Source: Olsenella sp. SW781 (GTDB lineage: Bacteria; Actinomycetota; Coriobacteriia; Coriobacteriales; Atopobiaceae). Taken from it: a stretch of 64,000 nt of DNA. A program made the translations under genes and the position numbers. The notes under the pieces were generated by a model. It was not told where the DNA came from, did no database searches, and saw only the letters and a program-made list of their open reading frames with translations. Below, piece after piece: positions 38,659 to 46,862 of the stretch. Each line of letters opens with the position of its first letter. Position 1 is the first letter of the stretch. The stretch covers positions 62,001 to 126,000 of the forward strand of contig NZ_SJOU01000006.1 in assembly GCF_012027725.1 (NCBI RefSeq), written 5' to 3'.

Positions 38659-39747
38659 TTAGAACAGGACCAGGAAGAGCTTGGCGAGGATGAAGCCGAT
38701 GACGCCGCAGCCCGGGAACGTGAAGACCCAGGTGAGGACCATTTCCTTGGCGACGCCCCAGTTGACGGACTTGGGGTCCTTGGCGGCACCGGCGCCCATG
38801 ATGGCCGCGGTCTTGGTGTGCGTGGTGGAGACGGGAAGGCCGGTGAGCGTGGCGATGAGCAGGCTCGCCGTGGCCGAGACGGAGGCGGCAAACCCCTGGT
38901 ACTTGTCCAGGCGCACCATCTCCATGCCGACCTTCTTGATGATCTTCTTGCCGCCGACCGCCGTGCCGATGGCCATGACCGCGGCGCAGAGGACCATGAT
39001 CCAGAGCGGGAAGCCGCCCATGTCGCCGACCGTCATGTTGAGCGAGAGCGCGATGGCGAGCATGGCGGTGGACATGAACTTCTGGCCGTCCTGCGCGCCG
39101 TGCATGAGCGCCACGCCCGCGGCGCCGAGCACCTGCATGCGGCCGAAGAAGTTGTTGGCCGTCCGGCGATCTGCGTTCTTGCACGCGATGGGGATGATCT
39201 TGGAGATCGCCCAGCCGGCGATGAAGCCGAGGACGGTGGAGAGCACGAGGCCGTAGACGACCTTGATCCACTCCCCCATGTTGACGCCGTCGAGGCCGCC
39301 GGAGACCGCGAGGGCGGCGCCCGTGAGGCCGGCGATGAGGGCATGGCTCTCGGAGGTGGGGATGCCGAAGGCCCAGGCGCCGAGGCCCCAGGCCACGATG
39401 CCCACCGTCGCCGCCGCGAGCGCGATGAGCGCCGCGTGGGAGTCCCCGCCGAAGTCGACCATGCCGGAGATGGTGTCCGCAACGGCGGTGGAGATGAACG
39501 ACATGGCGACAAGGCCGACGAAGTTGCAGATGACGCTCATAAAAATCGCCGAGTCCACGTCGATGGAACGAGTTCCGACGGGCTCGGCGATGGCATTGGC
39601 CGCATCAGTGGCACCGTTGACGAAGATGGTGCCCATGACGAGGACCATGACGATGATCAGAAAGGGATTGCTCGACAGGACGCCGAGAAACTGTTCAAAG
39701 CTAATCAAGGGCGTGCTCGCTTCCTCACCGGCCGCCGTGGCGGCCAT
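38659..39747 (-). CDS. pit: Low-affinity inorganic phosphate transporter (PiT family)
   Basis: A 362-residue carrier with about 10 helices. Both PiT signatures occur: FVNGATDAANAIA near the N-terminus and LMHGAQDGQKF in the middle; LPVSTTHTKTAAIMGAG marks the second repeat. It takes up phosphate (often as a metal complex) with protons or sodium. It is first in pit-DUF47, and three 11-bp-spaced repeats just upstream (39759-39787) resemble Pho boxes. Confidence 0.94.
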   Translation of the reverse strand: MAATAAGEEASTPLISFEQFLGVLSSNPFLIIVMVLVMGTIFVNGATDAANAIAEPVGTRSIDVDSAIFMSVICNFVGLVAMSFISTAVADTISGMVDFGGDSHAALIALAAATVGIVAWGLGAWAFGIPTSESHALIAGLTGAALAVSGGLDGVNMGEWIKVVYGLVLSTVLGFIAGWAISKIIPIACKNADRRTANNFFGRMQVLGAAGVALMHGAQDGQKFMSTAMLAIALSLNMTVGDMGGFPLWIMVLCAAVMAIGTAVGGKKIIKKVGMEMVRLDKYQGFAASVSATASLLIATLTGLPVSTTHTKTAAIMGAGAAKDPKSVNWGVAKEMVLTWVFTFPGCGVIGFILAKLFLVLF

Positions 39748-39758
39748 TTGTCACAGCT

Positions 39759-39787
39759 TTGTTAACGCTTGATAAGGATAGCGTAAG
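39759..39787 (-). promoter_or_regulatory. Three 11-bp-spaced Pho-box-like repeats upstream of pit
   Basis: On the minus strand the units CTTACGC (39787), CTTATCA (39776) and TTAACAA (39765) are spaced exactly 11 bp, as in PhoB/PhoP direct-repeat sites. A related pair CTTACA-N5-CTTACA lies at about 39840-39855 on the plus strand. Regulation by phosphate starvation is inferred. Confidence 0.5.
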
Positions 39788-39851
39788 GTCGCCGCGAATA
39801 GCTCGGAAAGCGGCCAACGGCGGCCTCCGTTCGCCGTTGCTTACAGAGAGC

Positions 39852-40082
39852 TTACAATGCGCGCCGCGAAGGCCCCTCGGGCTCGACGTAGTCGATGAGG
39901 TCGCCCGGCTTGCAGCGGAGCACCTGGCAGAACGCCTCGAGCTGGGCAAACCGTATGCCGTGGACCCTCCCCCGCTTGATGCAGGACACGGTCACCGCGG
40001 AGATTCCCACGCGCTCGGCGAGCTCCTTTGAGGTGATCTTCCGCTGTGCGAGCATCCTGTCGAGCCTCATCACGATGGGCAT
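39852..40082 (-). CDS. Small Cro/C1-type regulator (76 aa)
   Basis: A compact lambda-type HTH protein: MPIVMRLDRMLAQRKITSKE, LAERVGISAVTVSCIKRGRV, FAQLEAFCQVLRCKPGDLID. This is the YozG/HTH_26 layout, about the usual 70-residue size. ATG 40082 or GTG 40085 may start; AGAGGACGGG precedes. Upstream DNA (40090-40235) is the most AT-rich host stretch in the window and probably holds its promoter. Confidence 0.85.
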   Translation of the reverse strand: MPIVMRLDRMLAQRKITSKELAERVGISAVTVSCIKRGRVHGIRFAQLEAFCQVLRCKPGDLIDYVEPEGPSRRAL

Positions 40083-40239
40083 CACGATCCCGTCCTCTCA
40101 TATCGGCCTAAACCCGCTTCTCGTAACCTCTTTCACCCTAATCCGTCACAGACTTATTCTATTGCATGTAGTCACTAATACTATCTATAAAACGATTCAA
40201 AGGATATATTTCTCGGATCGAAGCCACCGAGATACGAGA
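40083..40239. other. AT-rich upstream region of the small regulator
   Basis: About 150 bp with several possible -10 elements (TAGAAT and TATAGAT on the minus strand) but no single convincing promoter and no gene. Confidence 0.4.
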
Positions 40240-40270
40240 GCAGCCCGGGGGCCTCAGGCCTCCGGGCTGC
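40240..40270 (-). terminator. Stem-loop downstream of tRNA-Thr
   Basis: GCAGCCCGGAGGCC and GGCCCCCGGGCTGC (minus strand) pair around TGA with one mismatch. It lies 10 bp past the tRNA 3' end. No U-tract follows. Confidence 0.6.
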
Positions 40271-40280
40271 GAGATTACGC

Positions 40281-40356
40281 TGGAGCCAGCTACCAGACTC
40301 GAACTGGTGACCCCCGCTTTACGAGAGCGGTGCTCTACCAACTGAGCTAAGCTGGC
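40281..40356 (-). tRNA. tRNA-Thr, anticodon CGT
   Basis: Read on the minus strand the 76-nt gene has acceptor arms GCCAGCT and AGCTGGC, D-arm GCTCAGTTGGTAGAGC, an anticodon stem CCGCT/AGCGG with loop CTCGTAA (anticodon CGT, codon ACG), a 5-nt variable loop, T-arm with GTTCGAGTC and an encoded CCA end. Fold and lengths are standard. Confidence 0.96.
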
Positions 40357-40464
40357 GTGTCAGCAGATAAGTACTATACGAGAAGGACGAGCGTGGCGCA
40401 AGCCCCGTTTTTCTCGCCCTGCGGGCAGGGGCGCGGGGACGAGCTTTGCCCCGCTCGCGAGGGG

Positions 40465-41910
40465 CTAGGAGAGCTCGAACTCGAGGAAGTCCACGTACCC
40501 GGCCCCCACGTACCTGAAGAAGAGGGCGGAGCGCTCCTCGGCCGAGCTCACGTCCGAGCTGAAGGCATGCCATCCGGACCCCGACAGGGCAAAGTCGATG
40601 GTGCCGATGACGTCCCGGAACCGCTCGTCCGTGGCCACGACAAAGCCTCCCCGCCCGGACCCGCGGACCGTCACGCCCACGCGGCCGAGGCGGGAGAGGT
40701 CGAAGTACTTGAAGCCGACGACGGATCCGTCGCTCAGGTTGGCGACGTACTGGCGAGCCGCCTCGTCGCCATCGCGGCCCGTCTGCGTCAGATAGGGGTG
40801 CCGCGCGAGACGCCGCCTGGGGCTGCTCCCGTCGACGCGCCCGGCGCCCTCCGATGACCAGAGGTTGCAGGCGATCCTCGCCCCGTAGGTGCCGATGCCG
40901 GCGAGCGGGGCCCCGTTGAGGCCGCAGCTCGTCACCTCGGCCTGCGCGAAGGAGCCGTCCGCGTTTCGCACGAGGCGCTCCGCGCATGCCTGGCGCGCAT
41001 ACGAGCTCCGGTTGGTCTGACGATGGTAGAAGATGTAGAAGTCGTCGCCGAGGCGCAGCATGCCGCCATGCGTGTTGCCGGTGTAGTTTGACGCGCCCCT
41101 CTCGTCGGGATGGCCGGGAAGCCCGACGTCGCCCACCGAGACGAGCGTCCCGCCGAAGGCGAAGCCGCCGTCCGGTCGGTCGCTCGTGGCATAGCAGAGC
41201 TCGTGGTTGAGCCGCGAGCTGTAGACGAAGTAGTACGTGCCGTCGTACTTTCGGATGGAGCTCGCCTCGAAGAACTCGTGGCCGGCGAAGGACCCGGGGC
41301 CCTCCTTGGGGAAGAGCAGGCGCTGCTCGCCCTCGATGGTGCGCATGTCGCTTCGCAGCTCCACCATGTAGCCCCCCTCGAAGCCGCACGGACGGCCGCC
41401 GGTGACCAGGCGGGGAACCGGCGTGTAGAACCCCGAGTAGAGATAGACCCGGCCGTCGTCGTCAACGAGCACGGCGGGGTCAAAGCCAAAGCCGTCGCCC
41501 GCGCGCCGACCGTAGGGGGTGCCGTCCGGCCAGCTCACATGAGCATAGAACTCGTAGCTTCCCGCGGGCTCGTCGCACACCGCGACGCCTATCGTCCCCA
41601 TGAAGTCGAAGGCGTAGAAGAGGTAGTAGCGCCCGTCCGCGCCGCGCGCCACATCAGGCGCGAAGAGCAGGCGCAGCCCCAGGCGGTTCCTGGGGTCTTG
41701 CCCCTTGCGATAGATCACGCCCTCGTAGCGCCAGTCCGAGAGGTCGTCCACCGGCGCCGACCAGCACACGTAGTCGTTCATGCAGAACATCGGGGCGCCA
41801 AAGCGGTCATGCGACCCATACACGTAGACGCGCCCCCCAAACACGTGCGGCTCTCCGTCGGGGACATACTCCCACTCGGGGAGATAGGGGTTCAGGGCCT
41901 GGCTTCTCAT
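40465..41910 (-). CDS. GH43-family glycosidase with C-terminal CBM6-like module
   Basis: A 481-residue cytoplasmic protein (no signal peptide) starting at ATG 41910 after GGAGGCCCC. The five-bladed propeller opens MRSQALNPYLPEWEYVPDGE; HVFGGRVYVYGSHD carries the first Asp, FGFDPAVLVDDDGRVYLYSG the middle Asp, and HEFFEASSIRKYDGTYYFVYSS the catalytic Glu. Residues 345-481 (SRLGRVGVTVRGSGRGGFVV to FFRYVGAGYVDFLEFELS) form a beta-sandwich like CBM6. Likely a beta-xylosidase or alpha-arabinofuranosidase acting on imported oligosaccharides. A CCAACCGGTTGG palindrome upstream suggests sugar-responsive control. Confidence 0.88.
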   Translation of the reverse strand: MRSQALNPYLPEWEYVPDGEPHVFGGRVYVYGSHDRFGAPMFCMNDYVCWSAPVDDLSDWRYEGVIYRKGQDPRNRLGLRLLFAPDVARGADGRYYLFYAFDFMGTIGVAVCDEPAGSYEFYAHVSWPDGTPYGRRAGDGFGFDPAVLVDDDGRVYLYSGFYTPVPRLVTGGRPCGFEGGYMVELRSDMRTIEGEQRLLFPKEGPGSFAGHEFFEASSIRKYDGTYYFVYSSRLNHELCYATSDRPDGGFAFGGTLVSVGDVGLPGHPDERGASNYTGNTHGGMLRLGDDFYIFYHRQTNRSSYARQACAERLVRNADGSFAQAEVTSCGLNGAPLAGIGTYGARIACNLWSSEGAGRVDGSSPRRRLARHPYLTQTGRDGDEAARQYVANLSDGSVVGFKYFDLSRLGRVGVTVRGSGRGGFVVATDERFRDVIGTIDFALSGSGWHAFSSDVSSAEERSALFFRYVGAGYVDFLEFELS

Positions 41911-41978
41911 GGGGCCTCCAGTCACGACGATATCGGAGAAAACCTATCACCTGCCCATCGCACGAGGGGAAGCGTGAC

Positions 41979-41990
41979 CCAACCGGTTGG
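41979..41990 (-). promoter_or_regulatory. 12-bp palindrome CCAACCGGTTGG upstream of the GH43 gene
   Basis: A perfect palindrome about 70 bp upstream of the GH43 start; AACCGGTT cores are common in LacI-family operators. No such regulator lies in the window. Confidence 0.45.
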
Positions 41991-42064
41991 TTTGCTGACA
42001 CAAGCAAGGGCCGTCGAGCCGCTGGGCGGGCGGGACGCGGTTTCGCCCAGATGCGGCACGCAAA

Positions 42065-42090
42065 GGCCACCCGGCAGGAGCCAGGTGGCC
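42065..42090. terminator. Bidirectional hairpin after the DUF523-PNP gene
   Basis: GGCCACC (42065-42071) and GGTGGCC (42084-42090) flank CGGCAGGAGCCA; CTTTTC follows on the plus strand and TTTGC on the minus. It is 50 bp past the stop of the minus-strand gene. Confidence 0.7.
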
Positions 42091-42140
42091 CTTTTCGTCG
42101 GGTCGGAAGTCCGCCCCAGGCAGTGCGCGGCGCCCGGGCG

Positions 42141-43331
42141 CTACAGCAGGCGCAGCACGCCGCGCACGAGTCGCTCGAAGTCCTCGGCATAGCCGCCCGC
42201 GGCCTCGAGAACGGTCTCGTGGCTCACCGCAGGCGCGCCGGACTCGTTGGCGGCCAGCGTGAGCCCGAGCGCGTTCATGCCCAGCGCACGTGCCATGATG
42301 ACCTCGAGCACCGTGGACATGCCCACGTAGGAGACGCCGAGCGCGCGCAGCGCCGCCACCTCGGCCGGGGTCTCGAAGCAGGGGCCGAGCACGCCCGCGT
42401 AGACGCCCTCCTCCACGGCGATGCCAAGGTCGTCGGCCACGCCGCGCGCGATGGTGCGCAGGTAGGGGGAGTACGCCTCGTTCATGTCCACGAAGGGGCT
42501 CTCAACGTCACGCAGGCCGTCCCACTCGGCGAGCGGGTTGCGCCCGGTGAGGTTGATCTGGTCCGTGAGGATGCCCAGGCCCACGTGCGCCTGGCCGGGC
42601 ACGGCGCCCGTCGCGCAGGCGAAGACGATGTCGCGGCAGCCCAGATGGTGCGCATGGCGCACGAGCGAGGTCACCTCGGCGGCGGAGTAGCCCTGGTAGA
42701 GGTGGATGCGCCCGGGGTAGACCACCACGGGGACGTCGTCGATCGTGCCCACGGTGGCCTCGAAGCGATGCCCCGGCACGGGGCGCGCCGTGGCAGGGAA
42801 GCCGTCGATGTCCTGGTAGTCGATGCGGCGGACCGGGCGCACGAGCGTCCCCAGATGCCCCAGCCCGCTCCCGAGCACGATGGCGACGGGGTGCTCCACG
42901 CTCGGCTTGCAGGCGCGGACGGTGTCCTCGGTGACCATGCAGATCCCCTCCCTCGCGAGCCTGTCGGCAAAGACGCCGCGGCCCGGAACAAGTCTTCCAG
43001 AGTAGGTTCCATCGTAGACGAGTCCGACGCCGCATGACGGGCTCTTTGCCTTGAGCACGGCGAGCGTCGCCCCAGAGCGGGCGACCGAGGCGGCACAGGC
43101 CTCGGCGCCGCGGGCGAACGCCTCCGTCACGTCCTCTCCCGTGGCGAGAAGGACGCGCTCCCCCACCCGCTCGGCCGGGGGCCGGGGACACGGGAGGCCC
43201 GCCGCGCGCTCGGGGCAGACGCGGCAGGCCTCGGTCTTTGACGCCAGCTCTATGACCTCGCCCGCGGGCTTGGCTCCCCCGTCGTAGCGGACGGGCTCGC
43301 CGAGCAGGCAGGCGCTCACGCAGACGCGCAC
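42141..43331 (-). CDS. Fusion of DUF523 (TudS-like thio-base desulfidase) and purine nucleoside phosphorylase
   Basis: About 396 residues from a GTG at 43331. Residues 1-135 match DUF523: CVSACLLGEPVRYDGG, CPERAAGLPCPRPPAERVGE and KAKSPSCGVGLVYDGTYSG, with the cysteines that hold a [4Fe-4S] cluster in TudS desulfidases. The rest is a trimeric-type PNP: AIVLGSGLGHLG, VPGHRFEATVG, VYPGRIHLYQGYSAAEV, AVPGQAHVGLGILTDQINLT, GVYAGVLGPCFETPAEVAAL, GMSTVLEVIMARALGM and LAANESG. One polypeptide would thus cleave nucleosides and remove sulfur from a thiolated base. It begins 10 bp after the SurA-like gene stop and may be cotranscribed with it. The fusion appears intact. Confidence 0.85.
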   Translation of the reverse strand: MRVCVSACLLGEPVRYDGGAKPAGEVIELASKTEACRVCPERAAGLPCPRPPAERVGERVLLATGEDVTEAFARGAEACAASVARSGATLAVLKAKSPSCGVGLVYDGTYSGRLVPGRGVFADRLAREGICMVTEDTVRACKPSVEHPVAIVLGSGLGHLGTLVRPVRRIDYQDIDGFPATARPVPGHRFEATVGTIDDVPVVVYPGRIHLYQGYSAAEVTSLVRHAHHLGCRDIVFACATGAVPGQAHVGLGILTDQINLTGRNPLAEWDGLRDVESPFVDMNEAYSPYLRTIARGVADDLGIAVEEGVYAGVLGPCFETPAEVAALRALGVSYVGMSTVLEVIMARALGMNALGLTLAANESGAPAVSHETVLEAAGGYAEDFERLVRGVLRLL

Positions 43332-43341
43332 GCGCGCCCCG

Positions 43342-44256
43342 CTAGGAGGCCACGAGCGAGCCAACCTGGACGGTGGCGTTGGAGAGCAGGTTCCTCGTGT
43401 AGGCGACCCACTCCTCGCTCACCTGCGTGGCCACCTCGGAGTAGTTGTTCGACGCCACCTGATAGGCCGCCTCCGCCGCGGCGTAGGTGGCGGAGTCGTT
43501 GGTGATCTCGTAGCTCGAGAGCGTGGCGTAGTAGTCGCCGTCCTGGCGCGCCCAGGTGCCCGCCTCGGAGTCCCACTCGTCGCCAAGAAGGCCGATGATG
43601 TAGCTCGCGTAGTCGGCCGTCGGGGTGTCCTCCGCGCCCTCCTCGGGCTCGGTCGGCGCCGTCGGCACATCGGGCAGCGGCGTGGAGACCACCGAGTCGC
43701 GCAGCTTGGACATCGTCGCGGAGTCGGCGATGGTCGCCTTTGCGATCTCCTCGTCGATGCCGTAGTTGCTCGCGATGGTGGCGTAGTCGCTCGTGCCGAA
43801 CATCTGCTCGGCGAAGGCGGCCACCTCGTCGTCCGAGACCGTGACGCCCTGCGCGGCGGCGTCGGCCAGGACCACGGCGTTCTGGGCGTAGGCGACGACG
43901 TCGCTCGCGACGGGCACGTTGTAGGTGCCGTCCTCGTTGGCGGCGTCCTCGACGGCGGAGTTCTGCTCGATGACCTCGCGCGCGGTGATGTTGGTCGTCT
44001 GGCCGTTGTAGGTGTAGGTGGCGATGGTGCTGTCGAGCTCGTCGGCCGAGAGCGTCGTCTTGCCCTGGAGCGCCACGCCGGCGGGGCTGGACGTCGCGGA
44101 CGTCCCTCCGATCAGGAAGTGGCCGCAGAGCACGCCCACCACGAGCGCGACCACGCAGATGGCCACCCACGCCGGGGTGCCGAGGCCCCGGCCCTTCCCG
44201 TCGGCGGCCGAGAACGGCGTGTTCTTCTCGCCCGCGGTGCTGTTCTTGTCTGCCAT
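43342..44256 (-). CDS. Membrane-anchored SurA/PrsA-N-like chaperone
   Basis: A 304-residue protein from ATG 44256 after GAGGGGAGACCC. One membrane helix lies at about 30-52 (PAWVAICVVALVVGVLCGHF). The outer part has the SurA-N-like helical pattern: NITAREVIEQNSAVEDAANE, YAQNAVVLADAAAQGVTVSD, DEVAAFAEQMFGTSDYATIA. No PPIase domain is seen; the region 195-304 is helical and ends VQVGSLVAS. It probably assists folding of exported proteins, similar to the N-domain of PrsA/SurA. Substrates unknown. Confidence 0.75.
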   Translation of the reverse strand: MADKNSTAGEKNTPFSAADGKGRGLGTPAWVAICVVALVVGVLCGHFLIGGTSATSSPAGVALQGKTTLSADELDSTIATYTYNGQTTNITAREVIEQNSAVEDAANEDGTYNVPVASDVVAYAQNAVVLADAAAQGVTVSDDEVAAFAEQMFGTSDYATIASNYGIDEEIAKATIADSATMSKLRDSVVSTPLPDVPTAPTEPEEGAEDTPTADYASYIIGLLGDEWDSEAGTWARQDGDYYATLSSYEITNDSATYAAAEAAYQVASNNYSEVATQVSEEWVAYTRNLLSNATVQVGSLVAS

Positions 44257-44357
44257 GGGTCTCCCCTCACGTCGGCCGCGCCCCATGGCGCGGCCCCAGT
44301 CGGTCAATCCGTCTGATTCTAACCCCGTGCGCAGGCGCTCCGCGCAGGGCCCACAAG

Positions 44358-44921
44358 CTATGAAAGAGCCTGAATGATCTCCGCCGAGAAGGACTTGATG
44401 TAGCCCGAGCCGCTCTCGGAGTCGAACTTCACGCGCGCGGCGAGCGCCTTCCTCGTGGCGTCGGAGGCGTTCCCCTGGGCGAGGGCGAGCAGCGCGGCGA
44501 GCATGTCGCGGTACTCGGCGTCACCGTGGTAGCACTGGATGGCCTCGTCGATGAGAGGCCAGACCTCGTCGGAGCGCTCGGGGGAGCTCGCGCCGAGGCG
44601 GCACAGGAAGACGAAGGCGGCGAGCCGCACCGTGGCCGACCCGTCGTCGAAGAGCGACGCCTCGGCTCCGTCGAAGGCGCCCGTCACGCTGTCCGGGTCC
44701 TTCTCGGCGATGGAGGAAAGGGCGTCGAGCACCTCCCAGCGCGTCTGCGCCTCGGGGCGGAAGAGCGCGTCCACGAGCGCGTCGACGTGCGGCAGGAGCG
44801 TCTCGGGCTGGCTGCGCGCCACGAGCGCGAGCGTGTGCGCGACCTCCTGGCGGCGGCGCCTGCTCGCGCCGGAGAGCTCCTCGACGAGGCCGGAGACCTC
44901 GGTAGCTGCGGTATCTGCCAT
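44358..44921 (-). CDS. HEAT-repeat protein (187 aa)
   Basis: An all-helical protein from ATG 44921. Repeating helix pairs such as RRRRQEVAHTLALVARSQPE, VDALFRPEAQTRWEVLDALS and SATVRLAAFVFLCRLGASSP, AEYRDMLAALLALAQGNASD fit HEAT/armadillo repeats. No active-site motif; a scaffold role is likely. The partner is unknown. It is 31 bp downstream of the NYN gene on the same strand, so the two are probably an operon. Confidence 0.7.
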   Translation of the reverse strand: MADTAATEVSGLVEELSGASRRRRQEVAHTLALVARSQPETLLPHVDALVDALFRPEAQTRWEVLDALSSIAEKDPDSVTGAFDGAEASLFDDGSATVRLAAFVFLCRLGASSPERSDEVWPLIDEAIQCYHGDAEYRDMLAALLALAQGNASDATRKALAARVKFDSESGSGYIKSFSAEIIQALS

Positions 44922-44952
44922 GTTCCTAACTCCCTTGCTTGTAAAGCCGAAC

Positions 44953-45735
44953 CTACTCGCTGAACCCGTCGACCACGGCCGTGCCGCTCTTGGGGTCCTG
45001 GTGGATGTCTATGAACCCGAGCTTGGACGCCTCGCGCAGGAGCGCCGTGAACGAGCGGTAGCCGTACGACGCCTCAGAGAACTGCGGGCGCTTGCGCTTC
45101 ATGGTGTCCTTGAGGCGCGAGGCGAGGATGAACGAGTCGCTCTCGCGCTGCAGCGCGTCGATGGTCTCGAAGAGCAGCTGGTAGCACGTCTCGCGCTCCT
45201 TGGGGACCTTGCCCTGGAAGTCGGGGATGCCCGGGCCGCGCGTGATGTCCTCGTAGAAGATGAACTCGTCGCAGACCTCGGCCAGAAGGGTGCTCGTCGC
45301 CTCCTTCATGCCCACGCCGATCACGGTCTTGCCGAACTCCTTGAGCTTGGCGACGAGCGGCGAGAAGTCCGAGTCCCCGGAGAGGATGGCGAAGGTGTCG
45401 ATGTGGTCCTTGGTGAGGCAGATCTCCATCGCGTCAACCGCGAGGCGGATGTCCGCGGAGTTCTTGCCGGTGTAGGCGCGGTCGGGAATCTCTATGAGCT
45501 CGATGCCGAGCTCATGGAGGGGCGTGATGGCGTCGGTGAAGCGCTGCCAGTCGCAGTAGGCGCGCTTGGCCGTGATGCGCCCCTTGTCGACGAGGCGCTC
45601 GAGGATGAGCTTCACGTCGGGGAGCGGGCCCGGCTCCTGGTGGCCGTTGCGCTTGCGCCGGCCGGTGCCGAGGGCGAGGTTCTCGTAGTCGATGAGCACC
45701 GCGATGGAGCTCTGGGGAGTGTCAGTTGAGTTCAA
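44953..45735 (-). CDS. NYN-domain (LabA/DUF88) RNase-like protein with LOTUS/OST-HTH domain
   Basis: The 260-residue product starts at TTG 45735. The NYN fold shows AVLIDYENL, the mid-region LGIELIEIPDRAYTGKNSAD, RLAVDAMEICL and FAILSGDSDFSPLVAKLKEF, with four Asp placed as in PIN-like nucleases (IDYEN, KNSADIRLAVDA, GDSDF). Residues 180-255 (LFETIDALQRESDSFILASR, LKDTMKRKRPQFSEASYGYR, SFTALLREA) match an OST-HTH/LOTUS module that binds RNA. A single-protein ribonuclease with an RNA-binding tail is likely; targets unknown. Confidence 0.88.
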   Translation of the reverse strand: MNSTDTPQSSIAVLIDYENLALGTGRRKRNGHQEPGPLPDVKLILERLVDKGRITAKRAYCDWQRFTDAITPLHELGIELIEIPDRAYTGKNSADIRLAVDAMEICLTKDHIDTFAILSGDSDFSPLVAKLKEFGKTVIGVGMKEATSTLLAEVCDEFIFYEDITRGPGIPDFQGKVPKERETCYQLLFETIDALQRESDSFILASRLKDTMKRKRPQFSEASYGYRSFTALLREASKLGFIDIHQDPKSGTAVVDGFSE

Positions 45736-45759
45736 GGCCGATGGTTCTCCTTATGTGAG

Positions 45760-45792
45760 TCGGGGACCGTCCCCGATCTGCAGACATGTCTG
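45760..45792. repeat. Two short palindromes between the dehydrogenase and NYN genes
   Basis: TCGGGGAC-C-GTCCCCGA (45760-45776) and CAGACATGTCTG (45781-45792). The first again contains GGGGAC. They lie 3 bp beyond the dehydrogenase stop side (stop at 45796) and 25 bp from the NYN start. Confidence 0.65.
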
Positions 45793-45795
45793 ATA

Positions 45796-46839
45796 TTACT
45801 CGTGGTGGTGGCAGTGGCACTCATGGCCGTCGCCGTGGTCGTGGTGGTGGCCGCCGCAGCACTCGTGGCCGTCGCCGTGGTCGTGGCCGCAGGAGCACTC
45901 GTGGCCCTCGTCATCGCCCTCTCCCTGGTCGAGGAGCGACCAGTCGAGCCCGGCCGCCTTGCAGGTCTCCTCCTCCTGGTAGAGCAGCGTGAGCGCCTGC
46001 GTGCCCATGCGCGACCCGCCGATCTGGCAGAGCATGTCGAGCAGGGTGAAGGCGGTCTCCGCGCCGGGCAGCGTGATGTCGAGGTCCTCCGAGCGGCGCA
46101 GCGCCAGCGCGACGTCCTTGCGCAGGTGCTCGACGAGGAAGCCCGGCTTGTAGTCGCCCGCGAGGGACTTGGGCGCGAGCGTCCTGGAGGCGCCGGAGCC
46201 GCCGGTGCCGTTGGCGAGCACCTCGAGCATGAGCTCCGGGTCGATGCCGGACTGCTGGGCGAGCGCGAGGGCGTCGGCGTAGCCGACCATGCACGAGACG
46301 AGGCTCACCTGGTTGCAGAGCTTGGCCGTCTGCCCGCCGCCCGGCTGGTCGAAGTAGAAGCGGCGGGACGAGAAGGACTCGAGCACGGGCAGCACGTCCG
46401 CCACGTCCTTCTCGGCGGCGCCGACGATGAGCGTGAGGGTGCCGTCGATCGCGCCCTGCTCGCCGCCCGTGACGGGGCAGTCGAAGGCGTGCTTGTCCTC
46501 GACCTCGGCCGCGTCGTGGATGTCGCGCGCGAGCTCGGGCGAGCTCGTGGTGAGGTCGATGAGCCAGGCGCCCTTCTTGGCGGTGCGGATGAGCCCGTCG
46601 GTGGCGAGGTAGACGTCCTCGACGTCGGTGGGATAGCCGAGCATCGTGAAGACGACGTCGGCGTCTGCGGCGGCCTCGGCGGGGCTGTCCGCCCAGTGCG
46701 CGCCGCGGGCGAGAAGGGCCTCGGCCTTCTCGCGCGTGCGGTTGTGGACGGTGACGTCATAGCCGGCGTCCATGATGTGGCCGGCGATGGGCGCGCCCAT
46801 GATGCCGGTCCCGATGAAGGCGATCTTCCTGATCTGCAA
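45796..46839 (-). CDS. Beta-hydroxyacid dehydrogenase (GarR/GlxR-like) with His/Cys-rich tail
   Basis: About 347 residues from TTG 46839 behind AGAAAGGAACACCC. The NAD(P) fold is IAFIGTGIMGAPIAGHIMDA; next come FDCPVTGGEQGAIDGTLTL, GGGQTAKLCNQ (catalytic Lys) and FLVEHLRKDVALAL, the usual family signatures. It should reduce a semialdehyde such as tartronate semialdehyde. The unusual part is the last 35 residues: blocks of HECSCGHDHGDG, HECCGGHHHDHGDG, HECHCHHHE, with about 14 His and 5 Cys. This looks like a Zn/Ni-binding tail as in metallochaperones. Confidence 0.85.
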   Translation of the reverse strand: MQIRKIAFIGTGIMGAPIAGHIMDAGYDVTVHNRTREKAEALLARGAHWADSPAEAAADADVVFTMLGYPTDVEDVYLATDGLIRTAKKGAWLIDLTTSSPELARDIHDAAEVEDKHAFDCPVTGGEQGAIDGTLTLIVGAAEKDVADVLPVLESFSSRRFYFDQPGGGQTAKLCNQVSLVSCMVGYADALALAQQSGIDPELMLEVLANGTGGSGASRTLAPKSLAGDYKPGFLVEHLRKDVALALRRSEDLDITLPGAETAFTLLDMLCQIGGSRMGTQALTLLYQEEETCKAAGLDWSLLDQGEGDDEGHECSCGHDHGDGHECCGGHHHDHGDGHECHCHHHE

Positions 46840-46862
46840 GGGTGTTCCTTTCTGGATGGGCG

